Shown: positions 28,099-36,723 of the stretch, piece by piece | Layout: each line of letters begins with the position of its first letter | Position numbering within the stretch: the stretch's first letter is position 1 | Assembly: GCF_000463015.1 (NCBI RefSeq) | Contig: NC_022247.1 | Location: forward strand, 1,426,001-1,490,000 | Direction of reading: 5' to 3' | DNA length: 64,000 nt | DNA from: Variovorax paradoxus B4 | Lineage (GTDB): Bacteria > Pseudomonadota > Gammaproteobacteria > Burkholderiales > Burkholderiaceae_C | The notes under the pieces: model-generated | What the model saw: only the letters and a program-made list of their open reading frames with translations | Databases searched by the model: none | Told to the model about the DNA's origin: nothing | Position numbers and translations under genes: made by a program

Positions 28099-29109
28099 TC
28101 AGTCGGTGGCGGTGTCGCGCGCGGCCGCGCACGACTCGCCGTCCCGGAAGAAATGGGGCAGCAGCAGGCTCGCATCGGCCTGCAGCGTGGTGCCGCCGGC
28201 CATGGCCTGGATCAGCAGCTCGACGCTGTGGCGGCCGATGTCGTTGTTGGGCTGCGCGATGGTGGTGAGCGCCGGCGTCAGGTCTTCGCCGAGCGCGATG
28301 CCGTCGAAACCGATGACGCTGAGGTCGTCCGGCACGCGGAGGCCGCCCAGGTGCGCGGCGCGGATGCTGCGAATGGCAAGCAGGTCGTTCGAGCAGATCA
28401 ACGCGGTGGGACGGCTGGACGCCTGCAGCACGCCGGCGAGCGCATCGACCGCGCTCTCGACGAAGGGCACCTCGATCAGCGGCGGCGCCTTGAGCCCGGC
28501 ATCGGCCATGCCTTTGCGGTAGCCGCGATAGCGTTGCTGCGCGCGGTCGGACGCGGCGAGCGTGCCGCTGACCATCGCGATGCGGCGATGGCCGTGCAGC
28601 ACCAGCCGCGCCACGGCATCGGCCACCGCCGCTTCGCCATCGACGGTCACGCAGGGATGGTCGGGGTGCCTGTTGTAGGCCAGCACGTAGGGCGTGCCGG
28701 TGCTGCGCAGCCGCGCCAGCGCGGCCGACGTGGCAGGATTGGAGACCACGAGGATCAGCCCGTCGACGTTGCCGGCGAGCAGCAGGTGGACCGCACGCTC
28801 TTCCTCGTCGAGCTGGTAGCCCGTGGTGACAGGAATGATCGCGTAGCCGCCGGCGATGGCGGCGCGTGCGATGCCCTGCAGGCATTCGGCAAAAGTCGGA
28901 TTCAGCAGGGTGGGTAGCACCACGCCCAATGCACGGCTGCGCTGGGTGCGCAAGGTGCGCGCGCTGGCGTTCGGCACGTAGTCGAGTTCACGTGCGACGC
29001 GCTCCACCAGCTCCCGCGTGGAGCGGGTCACCTTGTCGGGGAAATTGAAGGCCCGCGACACGGTGGCCACGGAAACTCCGGCTTTGGCTGCAACGGCTTG
29101 GATGCTCAT
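28099..29109 (-). CDS. LacI-family transcriptional regulator
   Basis: 336 residues. N-terminal helix-turn-helix MSIQAVAAKAGVSVATVSRA with the hinge helix region, then a periplasmic-binding-like effector domain (LGVVLPTLLNPTFAECLQGI, VDGLILVVSN, DLSVIGFDGIALG). The first gene of the ABC operon; a perfect 16-bp palindrome lies 12 bp upstream of its start codon and is its likely operator, so regulator and transporter would be repressed together. The inducer is probably the imported solute or a breakdown product. Confidence 0.93.
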   Translation of the reverse strand: MSIQAVAAKAGVSVATVSRAFNFPDKVTRSTRELVERVARELDYVPNASARTLRTQRSRALGVVLPTLLNPTFAECLQGIARAAIAGGYAIIPVTTGYQLDEEERAVHLLLAGNVDGLILVVSNPATSAALARLRSTGTPYVLAYNRHPDHPCVTVDGEAAVADAVARLVLHGHRRIAMVSGTLAASDRAQQRYRGYRKGMADAGLKAPPLIEVPFVESAVDALAGVLQASSRPTALICSNDLLAIRSIRAAHLGGLRVPDDLSVIGFDGIALGEDLTPALTTIAQPNNDIGRHSVELLIQAMAGGTTLQADASLLLPHFFRDGESCAAARDTATD

Positions 29110-29120
29110 CGTGCGGTGTC

Positions 29121-29136
29121 ATGTAATCGATTACAT
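29121..29136. promoter_or_regulatory. probable LacI-family operator
   Basis: ATGTAATCGATTACAT, a perfect palindrome centred on CG, as expected for LacI/PurR-type regulators that insert a hinge leucine at a central CpG. It sits between the regulator start and a weak -35/-10 pair on the minus strand (TTCATA, 17 bp, CATACT in the region 29150-29180). No second copy was seen before the binding-protein gene, so one site may control the whole operon. Confidence 0.8.
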
Positions 29137-29229
29137 TTCACCGCGGCAGTATGACCCCGCTATGACAGCCTATGAAAGTGGGGAGAAACCCTCGCGCCTC
29201 CCAGGCGGTGGGTTGTTGCGACGACGAAC

Positions 29230-29742
29230 CTACTTCCCGCGCCGAACCCGCCGGATCTCATCCAGGATCAGGCAGATGGCACCCAGGGTGATCGCGCTGT
29301 CCGCCGCATTGAACGCCGGGAAGTACCAGTTGCCGGCGTGGAAGCTGAGAAAGTCCACCACGTAGCCGTGCATCATCCGGTCGATCACATTCCCGATCGC
29401 CCCGCCCAGGATGCAGGCCATCGAGAACGAAAACAGCTTCTGCCCCGCGTGCGACTTCAGCATCCAGACGATGAACACCGCGGCCGCCACGCCAATGGCC
29501 GTGAAGAACCAGCGCTGCCAGCCCGAGTGGTCGGCCAGGAACGAGAACGCGGCACCCGTGTTGTGTGCCCGGACCACGTTGAAGAAGCTCGTCACGTAGG
29601 TCGCATCGCCGAGCTTGTAGTAGCCCAGGATCAGCGTCTTGGTGAACTGGTCGATGATCAGGACGATCGCCGCCAGTCCGAGCCATGGCCAGATGCTGCC
29701 GCTGCGTGAACGCGATGCCGACATGGAACGTGCGGCCGCCAT
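29230..29742 (-). CDS. lspA: lipoprotein signal peptidase (signal peptidase II)
   Basis: 170 residues with four membrane segments. The two catalytic aspartates lie in the conserved boxes [19 protein letters not shown] and [11 protein letters not shown], with NTGAAFSF also present. It cleaves prolipoprotein signal peptides in the inner membrane after lipid addition. The start overlaps the ileS stop (ATGA), the usual ileS-lspA coupling. An in-frame alternative start six codons later is possible (MSASRSRSG). Confidence 0.95.
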   Translation of the reverse strand: MAAARSMSASRSRSGSIWPWLGLAAIVLIIDQFTKTLILGYYKLGDATYVTSFFNVVRAHNTGAAFSFLADHSGWQRWFFTAIGVAAAVFIVWMLKSHAGQKLFSFSMACILGGAIGNVIDRMMHGYVVDFLSFHAGNWYFPAFNAADSAITLGAICLILDEIRRVRRGK

Positions 29743-32591
29743 CAGGCAAAGCTCCGCGACTCGCCGGCGCCGAACAGGTTGCTGGTGCAACGGCCGCAGA
29801 TCGTCGGATGCGCCGGGTCGTGGCCCACGTCGTCGCGGTAGTGCCAGCAGCGCTCGCACTTCTGCGCGCTGCTCGGCGTCACTACTGAAGACAGCGCCTC
29901 GCCCGCCGCCAATTCGATGGCGGAGGTGATGAAGACGAACTTCAGGTCGTCGCCCAGCGTGCCCAGCAGCGCGAAGTCGTCGGCCGGTGCGCTGAGCTGC
30001 AGGGTGGCCTGCAGCGACGAGCCGACCTTGCCTTCGGCGCGCACGGCTTCGATGTCCTTGTTGACCACGTCGCGGATCTCGCGGATGCGGCCCCATTTGG
30101 CGAGCAAGGCCTCATCGGGCGCGGCGAACTGGCTGTAGGTCTGCGCGAAGATCGACTCGCCCGGCTTGCCCGTGCTCACGAACTTCCACGCCTCTTCGGC
30201 CGTGAAGCTCAGGAACGGCGCCATCCAGCGCAGCATCGCCTGCGAGATGTGCCAGAGCGCCGTCTGCGCGCTGCGGCGCGCCAGCGAGCCCGGCGCTGTC
30301 GTGTAGAGCCGGTCCTTGAGGATGTCGAGGTAGAAGCCGCCCAGGTCTTCCGAGCAGTAGATCTGCAGCTTGGCCACCACCGGATGGAACTCGTACACCT
30401 TGTAGTGCGCGAGGATCTCGGCCTGGAACTGCGCCGCGCGCGACAGCGCATAGCGGTCGATCTCGAACAGCTCTTCGAGCGGCACCGCATCCTTGGCGAT
30501 GTCGAAGTCGCTGGTGTTCGCCAGCAGGAAGCGCAGCGTGTTGCGGATGCGGCGGTAGGCATCGACCACGCGCGCGAGGATCTTGTCGTCGCCTGCGATG
30601 TCGCCCGAGTAGTCGCTCGCGGCCACCCACAGCCGGATGATTTCCGAGCCCAGCTTGTTGCTGATCTCCTGCGGGTCGATGCCGTTCTTGAGCGACTTGC
30701 TCATCTTGATGCCCTTGGCATCCACCGTGAAGCCGTGCGTGAGCAGGCCGCGGTACGGTGCGCGGTCTTCCAGTGCGCAGGCGATCAGGAGCGACGAATG
30801 GAACCAGCCGCGATGCTGGTCGTGGCCTTCGAGGTACAGGTCGGCTTCGGGGCCGGTCTCGTGGTGCACGTTGGGATGCGTGCCGCGCAGCACGTGATAG
30901 AAGGTCGAGCCCGAGTCGAACCACACCTCGAGGATGTCGGTGCTCTTGGCGTAGTGCGGTGCGTCTTCGGCGCCCAGGATCTCTTCGACGGTGACTCGGC
31001 TCCAGGCCTCGATGCCGCCCTGCTCGACGATGTCGGCGGCCTGGTCGAGGATTTCCATCGTGCGCGGATGCAGTTCGCCCGAATCCTTGTGCAGGAAGAA
31101 CGGGATCGGCACGCCCCAGCTGCGCTGGCGGCTGATGCACCAGTCGGGCCGCCCGGCGATCATGTCGTGCAGGCGCGCCTTGCCGTTCTCGGGATAGAAG
31201 CTGGTCTGTTCGATGGCGTCGAGCGCGGTCTGGCGCAGCGTCTTGGGCGCCTTGTCCTTGGTGAACACGCCTTCGCCCTCGTCCATGCGGATGAACCACT
31301 GCGCCGCGGCGCGGTAGATCACCGGCGTCTTGTGGCGCCAGCAGTGCGGATAGCTGTGCGTGATGGTCTCGGTGGTCAGCAGGCGGTTGGCGTCACGCAG
31401 CGCGGCGATGATGACCGGCACGGCCTTCCAGATGTTCTGCCCGCCGAAGAGCGGGAAGTCGGGCGCGTAGCTGCCGTTGCCCTGCACCGGGTTCAGGATG
31501 TCGTCGTAGGCCACGCCGTGGGCGATGCAGGAGTTGAAGTCGTCCACGCCGTAGGCGGGCGAGGAGTGCACGAGGCCGGTGCCGTCGGTGGCGGTGGCGT
31601 AGTCGGCCAGGTACACGGGCGACAGGCGCTGGTAGCCGGCGTCGACGTCATAGAGCGGATGCTCGAACTCGAGCCCGCCGAGCTTCTCGCCCTTGACCGT
31701 GGCCAGCACCTTGCCGTCGAGCGCATAGCGCGTCATGCACATCTCGACCAGCGAGTTGGCCAGGATCAGCAGGCCGCGCTCGGTATCGACCAGCGAGTAT
31801 TCGAGCTCAGGGTTGAGGTTGATCGCCTGGTTGGCGGGGATGGTCCACGCGGTGGTGGTCCAGATCACGGCAAAGATGTCGCCGAGGATCGTGTGGTCGG
31901 TCTCGAAGGCCGTGAGCACCTTCTCGCGCTCGTGCGCCTTGAAGGCCACGTCGACGGTCTGGCTCTTCTTGTCGGCGTATTCGATCTCGAACTCGGCCAG
32001 CGACGAGCCGCAGTCGAAGCACCAGTACACGGGCTTCAGGCCGCGGTAGACGAAGCCGCGCTCGATCACGCGCTTGAAGGCGCGCAGCTCGCCGGCTTCA
32101 TTCGCGAAATCCATCGTCTTGTAGGGATGGTCCCATTCGCCCAGCACGCCCAGGCGCTGGAAGTCGGCCATCTGCTGCGCGATCTGTTCCGTGGCGTAGG
32201 CGCGGCTCTTGGCCTGCATTTCGTCGCGGCTCAGGTTGCGGCCGTACTGCTTTTCGATGGCGTTCTCGATCGGCAGGCCATGGCAGTCCCAGCCCGGCAC
32301 GTAGAGCGCGTCGTAGCCTTCGAGCTGGCGCGCCTTGGTGATCATGTCCTTCAGGATCTTGTTCACCGCGTGGCCCATGTGGATCTGGCCGTTGGCGTAC
32401 GGCGGGCCGTCGTGCAGGATGAACTTGGGCGCGCCGTGGCGGGCGTCGCGCAGGCGGTGATAGCGGCCTTCGTCGTTCCATTCCTTCACCCAGCCCGGTT
32501 CGCGCTTGGGCAGGTCGCCGCGCATCGGGAAGGGGGTGTCGGGCAGGTTCAGCGTGGAACGGTAGTCGGTGGGGGAAGCGGCGTCAGACAT
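29742..32591 (-). CDS. ileS: isoleucyl-tRNA synthetase
   Basis: 949 residues, the full bacterial type. The class I HIGH-like motif is [12 protein letters not shown] (63-74), the editing CP1 domain follows ([20 protein letters not shown]), the KMSKS motif is KMSKSLKNG (about 628-636), and the C-terminal zinc knuckle is [12 protein letters not shown] with CGRC. It charges tRNA-Ile in the cytoplasm. Gene order ribF-ileS-lspA is the common proteobacterial operon. A 121-bp gap with a palindromic repeat separates it from ribF. Confidence 0.98.
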   Translation of the reverse strand: MSDAASPTDYRSTLNLPDTPFPMRGDLPKREPGWVKEWNDEGRYHRLRDARHGAPKFILHDGPPYANGQIHMGHAVNKILKDMITKARQLEGYDALYVPGWDCHGLPIENAIEKQYGRNLSRDEMQAKSRAYATEQIAQQMADFQRLGVLGEWDHPYKTMDFANEAGELRAFKRVIERGFVYRGLKPVYWCFDCGSSLAEFEIEYADKKSQTVDVAFKAHEREKVLTAFETDHTILGDIFAVIWTTTAWTIPANQAINLNPELEYSLVDTERGLLILANSLVEMCMTRYALDGKVLATVKGEKLGGLEFEHPLYDVDAGYQRLSPVYLADYATATDGTGLVHSSPAYGVDDFNSCIAHGVAYDDILNPVQGNGSYAPDFPLFGGQNIWKAVPVIIAALRDANRLLTTETITHSYPHCWRHKTPVIYRAAAQWFIRMDEGEGVFTKDKAPKTLRQTALDAIEQTSFYPENGKARLHDMIAGRPDWCISRQRSWGVPIPFFLHKDSGELHPRTMEILDQAADIVEQGGIEAWSRVTVEEILGAEDAPHYAKSTDILEVWFDSGSTFYHVLRGTHPNVHHETGPEADLYLEGHDQHRGWFHSSLLIACALEDRAPYRGLLTHGFTVDAKGIKMSKSLKNGIDPQEISNKLGSEIIRLWVAASDYSGDIAGDDKILARVVDAYRRIRNTLRFLLANTSDFDIAKDAVPLEELFEIDRYALSRAAQFQAEILAHYKVYEFHPVVAKLQIYCSEDLGGFYLDILKDRLYTTAPGSLARRSAQTALWHISQAMLRWMAPFLSFTAEEAWKFVSTGKPGESIFAQTYSQFAAPDEALLAKWGRIREIRDVVNKDIEAVRAEGKVGSSLQATLQLSAPADDFALLGTLGDDLKFVFITSAIELAAGEALSSVVTPSSAQKCERCWHYRDDVGHDPAHPTICGRCTSNLFGAGESRSFA

Positions 32592-32612
32592 GTTGGGGTG
32601 CGAAACAGAGGG

Positions 32613-32688
32613 GCTTCGACAGGCTCAGCCCGAACTGCATTGAGCGGTCGGTGCGGAAGAAAAGCCGTTCGCCCTGAGCTTGTCGAAG
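32613..32688. repeat. REP-like inverted repeat between ribF and ileS
   Basis: Arms GCTTCGACAGGCTCAGCCCG (from 32613) and GTTCGCCCTGAGCTTGTCGA (from 32667) are complementary over about 22 bp with three mismatches, separated by 31 bp. CTTCGACAGGCTCAG is a sequence I recognise as a widespread intergenic repeat core in proteobacterial genomes. It could form a stem in the ribF-ileS mRNA and tune downstream expression. Confidence 0.7.
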
Positions 32689-32712
32689 GGCGGCAGCACG
32701 GTGCGTGCAGGG

Positions 32713-33750
32713 CTAAATTCGATCGCGCGTGGTCTGGCGGTGGGTTTCGGCGTGGGTCGACGCAAAGAACGCGCGCGCGTCGCGCCCATCCTTCGCGATG
32801 CCCGCTGTCAGGGCCTCGAGGCTGGTGTAGCGCAATTCGTCGTGCAGTTTGTGCAGGAGTTCCACGCGGACGATTTTACCGTAGGCCCCTTCGGCTCCCA
32901 GATGCGAGGGCCACTCCAGGCAATGCGTCTCGAGCAGCACGCGGCCCGCGTTGACGTCGTTGGCGTCCAACGAAGGGCGCACGCCGAGGTTTGCCACGCC
33001 GGGCAGCGGCTGGTCGGCCAGGCCGTGCACCAGCACCGCGAAGATGCCGCTGGCCGCCGGTTTCCAATGCTTGAAGCGCAGGTTGAGGGTGCGAAAACCG
33101 TCGTCCTTGCCGGGGGCCGAGGCGCCCAGCGCGCGGCCGAGCTTGCGGCCATGGACCACGTGGCCCGAGATCGTGTAGGGCCGGCCGAGCAGATGCTGGG
33201 CATCGGCCATGCGGCCTTCGGCCAGCGCCTCGCGCACGGCCGAACTGGAAACGCGCAGGCCATGGACCTCGTAGCTGTTCATGCGCGCCACATCGAAGCC
33301 GTGCGTATCGCCGGCCGCGTCGAGCATGGCGTAGTCGCCGGCCCGCTTGGCGCCAAAACGAAAGTCGTCGCCCACCAGCACGTAGCGCGCGCCCAGGCCG
33401 TCGATCAGCACGTTCTGGATGAATGCTTCGGGCGACTGGGACGCCAGCCGGCCGTCGAAGGGCAGCACGATCGTCTGCGCCACGCCACAGGCCGCGAGCT
33501 CGGTCAGCTTGTCGCGCAGCGTGCCGATGCGCGCCGGCGCCAGGTCGGGTTTCTTGGTGAGGGCGGCGAAATAGTCGCGCGGGTGCGGCTCGAACGTGAG
33601 CACGCAGCTCGACAGCCCGCGCTGGCGCGCCTCGGTCTGCAACAGCGCGATCATGGCCTGGTGGCCACGGTGCACGCCGTCGAAATTGCCTATGGTGAGG
33701 GCGCAGGCCGGAGCCACGCCCGGGTGCCGGAAGCCGCGGAAAACCTGCAT
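32713..33750 (-). CDS. ribF: bifunctional riboflavin kinase / FAD synthetase
   Basis: 345 residues from the ATG at 33750 (MQVFRGFRHPG). The FAD synthetase nucleotidyltransferase motif is LTIGNFDGVHRGHQAMIALL; the C-terminal riboflavin kinase domain has RPYTISGHVVHGRKLGRALG and later GVANLGVRPSLD. It converts riboflavin to FMN and FAD. First gene of the ribF-ileS-lspA operon. A 16-residue N-terminal extension is possible from an upstream ATG but is not conserved in the family. It diverges from the HNH gene across 166 bp. Confidence 0.96.
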   Translation of the reverse strand: MQVFRGFRHPGVAPACALTIGNFDGVHRGHQAMIALLQTEARQRGLSSCVLTFEPHPRDYFAALTKKPDLAPARIGTLRDKLTELAACGVAQTIVLPFDGRLASQSPEAFIQNVLIDGLGARYVLVGDDFRFGAKRAGDYAMLDAAGDTHGFDVARMNSYEVHGLRVSSSAVREALAEGRMADAQHLLGRPYTISGHVVHGRKLGRALGASAPGKDDGFRTLNLRFKHWKPAASGIFAVLVHGLADQPLPGVANLGVRPSLDANDVNAGRVLLETHCLEWPSHLGAEGAYGKIVRVELLHKLHDELRYTSLEALTAGIAKDGRDARAFFASTHAETHRQTTRDRI

Positions 33751-33809
33751 CGGTGAGTATCTTTTTGATAGCGCCTTTTGCCCGTCGAATGGGCACATCA
33801 GGCCGTTTT

Positions 33810-33833
33810 GTCACAAAGCCGGTATATTGTGAC
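33810..33833. promoter_or_regulatory. palindrome in the ribF/HNH divergent promoter
   Basis: GTCACAA-N10-TTGTGAC, perfect 7-bp arms, 60 bp from the ribF start and 84 bp from the HNH start. It has the dimensions of a transcription factor site. It is not the CRP consensus, whose half-sites are TGTGA...TCACA; here the half-sites face the other way. The regulator is unknown. Confidence 0.45.
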
Positions 33834-33916
33834 TCAGTGCGTCGCTTGAAGTGGTCTCCGGCGCGCTCCGTGTCCCTGGTCTTTCCGTGATTCTTCCCTT
33901 TTTGAGGAGGCGTGTG

Positions 33917-34477
33917 GTGAAGGTCTTGAAGCTGTCGGCCCAAGGGCTGCCCCAGTCATGGATATCGCTCGAACAGGCGGTCATCCACTATGCAGCGGAC
34001 GAAGTCCGCTGGGAGGTGGGCGCGCAGGTGGCGGTGTTCCGTGGCGGCCACAATGCCATCACCGGCCAGCAGTCGCAGATTGCGATCAACAGCATCATCG
34101 GCACCAAGGGCGTGCCGCGCATCAATCCCTTCACCCAGCGCCCGGGGCTGACCAACAGCAAGCTGTTCTCGCGCGACCGCAACATTTGTGCTTATTGCGG
34201 CGGGCATTTCCACGAAGACGAGCTCACGCGCGAGCACATCATTCCGTTCGCGCAAAAGGGCATCGACACGTGGATGAACGTGGTCACGGCCTGCAAGCCC
34301 TGCAATCACCGCAAGAGCAGCCGCACGCCCGAGCAGGCGAACATGCCGCTGCTGTACGCGCCCTATGTGCCCAGCCTCTGGGAAGATTTCATTTTGCGAA
34401 ATCGCCGCATCCTGGCGGACCAGATGGAATTCCTGATGGCGCACCTGCCGCAGAGTTCGCGGCTGCACGACTCCTAG
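33917..34477 (+). CDS. HNH endonuclease family protein
   Basis: 186 residues. GTG start at 33917, 6 bp after GAGGAGG; a GTG one codon earlier is possible. The HNH/zinc region is clear: CAYCGGHFHEDELTREHIIP, then WMNVVTACKPCNHRKSSRTP, giving the two CxxC pairs and the H-N-H residues. The N-terminal half (KVLKLSAQGLPQSWISLEQA) is conserved in chromosomal HNH proteins of Burkholderiales. It looks like a fixed chromosomal gene and not part of a restriction system; its biological role is unknown. A following convergent gene begins 2 bp after the stop. Confidence 0.85.
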   Translation: MKVLKLSAQGLPQSWISLEQAVIHYAADEVRWEVGAQVAVFRGGHNAITGQQSQIAINSIIGTKGVPRINPFTQRPGLTNSKLFSRDRNICAYCGGHFHEDELTREHIIPFAQKGIDTWMNVVTACKPCNHRKSSRTPEQANMPLLYAPYVPSLWEDFILRNRRILADQMEFLMAHLPQSSRLHDS

Positions 34478-34479
34478 CT

Positions 34480-35268
34480 TCAGCGCTTCCAGTCGGGCGG
34501 GCGCTTCTCGATGAAGGCCTGAACGCCTTCCAGCGCGCCCGCGTCCATCATGTTGCACGCCATGGTCTGGCTGGCGTCGGCCAGTGCGGCCTCGATGCCG
34601 GTTTCGAGCTGGCGATAGAACAGCGCCTTGCCGAGCGCGAGCGCCTGGCGCGGCTTGGCGACGATGCTCGACACCAGCGCCTCCACGGCGGCGTCGAGTT
34701 CGCCGGGCGGGGCCACCCGGTTGACCAGGCCCTTCTCGCGGGCTTCCTGCGCGCTGATGAATTCGCCGGTCACCAGCATCTCGAACGCTTCCTTGCGGCC
34801 GAGGTTGCGCGACAGGGTGACGCTCGGCGTGGCGCAGAACAGCCCCACGTTCACGCCGCTGACCGCAAAGCGCGCCTCGCTCGAGGCCACCGCCAGGTCG
34901 CACACCGCGACCAGCTGGCAGCCTGCGGCCGTCGCAATGCCGTGCACGCGCGCGATCACCGGCACGGGCAGGCGCTGGATCGACAGCATCATGGCGCCGC
35001 AGCGTTCGAAGAGCCGCTGGTAATAGCCGAGCGAGGGCTCCGCGCGCATTTCCTTCAGGTCATGGCCCGCGCAGAAGGCCTTGCCCGCCGCCGCGATGAC
35101 GACGACACGCACGGTCTCGTCGGCCGCGATCTCGCCGAGCACCTGTTCGAGCGCGCCGAGCATGCCTTCGGAGAGGGCGTTGAACGAAGCCGGGCGGTTC
35201 AGCGTCAGCGTGACCACGCCGCGCGCGTCGCGTGTCGCCAGCACGAAGGGAGAGGTCGCATCGCTCAT
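34480..35268 (-). CDS. enoyl-CoA hydratase/isomerase family protein
   Basis: 262 residues of crotonase fold. Oxyanion-hole segments are KAFCAGHDLKEMRAEPSLGY (first) and SEARFAVSGVNVGLFCATP (second). The usual catalytic glutamates are less clear, so it may be an isomerase- or hydratase-like member and not a plain FadB-type hydratase. It belongs to a run of minus-strand genes for acyl-CoA metabolism (hydrolase, two acyl-CoA dehydrogenases). The gene ends 2 bp from the HNH stop and is 11 bp from the hydrolase gene. Confidence 0.88.
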   Translation of the reverse strand: MSDATSPFVLATRDARGVVTLTLNRPASFNALSEGMLGALEQVLGEIAADETVRVVVIAAAGKAFCAGHDLKEMRAEPSLGYYQRLFERCGAMMLSIQRLPVPVIARVHGIATAAGCQLVAVCDLAVASSEARFAVSGVNVGLFCATPSVTLSRNLGRKEAFEMLVTGEFISAQEAREKGLVNRVAPPGELDAAVEALVSSIVAKPRQALALGKALFYRQLETGIEAALADASQTMACNMMDAGALEGVQAFIEKRPPDWKR

Positions 35269-35279
35269 GTCCTTGGCCC

Positions 35280-36641
35280 TCAGTAAGTCAACTCGAGCAC
35301 CGTCACGTGCTGCTGCGCTGCAGGCCAGGTCAGGCCGGTGATGCGCTCCGCGTTGAATTCACCGGCCACCGCGCGCTGGGGTTGTGCGGTGGCAACGCGC
35401 AACCTGGAACTCGACACGCCGGAACCCCTGGGCGGCACGCCGGGCGGCGGGCTCTGGCCGTCGAAGCGCATGGTGTCGCGCTGCGCATCGAAGTAGCCGC
35501 GAGGCCGCGTGAAGACGACCACCGCCTGGGCGCTGCCATCGGCCGGCGTGAGGCGTTCGGGGCGCAGGGTCACGACGCGGCTGCTGCGCGGAAACGGGCT
35601 GCGGTAGATGTGCGTGATGCCGTAGCCGGGTGCGCTGAGCACGAACTCGTAGGCCGTGTCGCCGCGGGCATTGAACGGACCCCAGCGGCCATCGGCGCCG
35701 ATGTTCTTGCTGTGCACCGCATCGCCGCGCCGTGCGCCCGTGGCCGGATCCACCGCGTACACGGTGACCTGCCCGCCATTGAGCGAAAGGTTCTCCGCAC
35801 CCACCGCACGGCCGTCGAGCACGACATTCGCTTCGGCCGCCACCGCCGTGCTGCGCGGCGCTTCGCCGGTCAGGAACTGCCATGTCGCCGCGAACGCGGC
35901 GGGCGAGAACGAGGTCTCCCGGTGGTCCACGCGCGGCAGCACCACATTGGTCGCGCCCTTGAGCGCGGGGCCGTCGAAGCCGATGTTCGTCGGCTGGCCC
36001 GGCGCGCCGATCCACACCCCGTCGGGCTGCGCGTACTTGTCGTTGTTGTCGGAGCGCAGCGTGAGCCACTTCACGCCCGGCGTGACCTCTTCGCCGTTCG
36101 CCCCCTTCGGCGCATTGAGCTGCTGCATGAAGCCCGAGAGGCCGGAGAACTCGTTGTTCTCGCGAAAGCCCTTCACGGCCCAGATGCCGTGGGCGGGATT
36201 GCCGCCCAGCACCACATGGCTCACGACAGCCGCGCCGCCGCCGTTCTGAACGTAGTTGCGGATCGTGTTGCCGCCGCGCGAATTGCCGATCAGCACCACC
36301 TTGCCGGCGCCCGTGGCTTTCAGCACCTTGTCGACCTCGGCCTTCAGGAAGACGGCCGAATCGGTGGTCGAGCTGCGGCCCGGCTGCGCCACCGCATCGT
36401 CGTCGCGTGCCAGCGGATAGGGCTGGTCGAGCGCAAAGAGCCGGTCGCGCGGCCAGCCGTTCGATTCGAAGCGCCAGATCGTGGTCTGCCAGAGGGCCGC
36501 CGAATCGCCGTTGCCGTGCATCAAGACGATCGGCGGGCGTTCGGTGTACGAAGGCGAGGGGGCGGTGGCACAGGCGGTCAGCATGGCGGTGGGAACCAGG
36601 CCGGTCATGGCCATGGCAAGGATGGTGCGGCGGGATTGCAT
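35280..36641 (-). CDS. alpha/beta hydrolase, probable Tat-exported lipoprotein
   Basis: 453 residues. The N-terminus MQSRRTILAMAMTGLVPTAM then LTAC combines a twin-arginine motif (SRRTILA) with a lipobox, predicting a Tat-exported lipoprotein. The hydrolase core starts IVLMHGNGDSAALW and has the nucleophile elbow IGNSRGGN (G-x-S-x-G), with a possible catalytic His in RVDHRETSF. The last 170 residues form an extra beta-rich domain (NVVLDGRAVGAENLSLNGGQ). It may be a secreted esterase or lipase. Upstream ATG (8 codons earlier) would hide the Tat motif. Confidence 0.82.
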   Translation of the reverse strand: MQSRRTILAMAMTGLVPTAMLTACATAPSPSYTERPPIVLMHGNGDSAALWQTTIWRFESNGWPRDRLFALDQPYPLARDDDAVAQPGRSSTTDSAVFLKAEVDKVLKATGAGKVVLIGNSRGGNTIRNYVQNGGGAAVVSHVVLGGNPAHGIWAVKGFRENNEFSGLSGFMQQLNAPKGANGEEVTPGVKWLTLRSDNNDKYAQPDGVWIGAPGQPTNIGFDGPALKGATNVVLPRVDHRETSFSPAAFAATWQFLTGEAPRSTAVAAEANVVLDGRAVGAENLSLNGGQVTVYAVDPATGARRGDAVHSKNIGADGRWGPFNARGDTAYEFVLSAPGYGITHIYRSPFPRSSRVVTLRPERLTPADGSAQAVVVFTRPRGYFDAQRDTMRFDGQSPPPGVPPRGSGVSSSRLRVATAQPQRAVAGEFNAERITGLTWPAAQQHVTVLELTY

Positions 36642-36723
36642 GTTTCTTTCCTGGCTGGGTTCCAAGTGAAAACGCCCGCCGGCGCAAGGCGGGCGGGCGT
36701 TGGATGCTATGGGAAAAACACCG

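Noticed and set aside
29743..30096. Upstream extension of lspA into ileS
   Set aside because: LspA normally starts at the MAAARS region; the extension lies within ileS in another frame.
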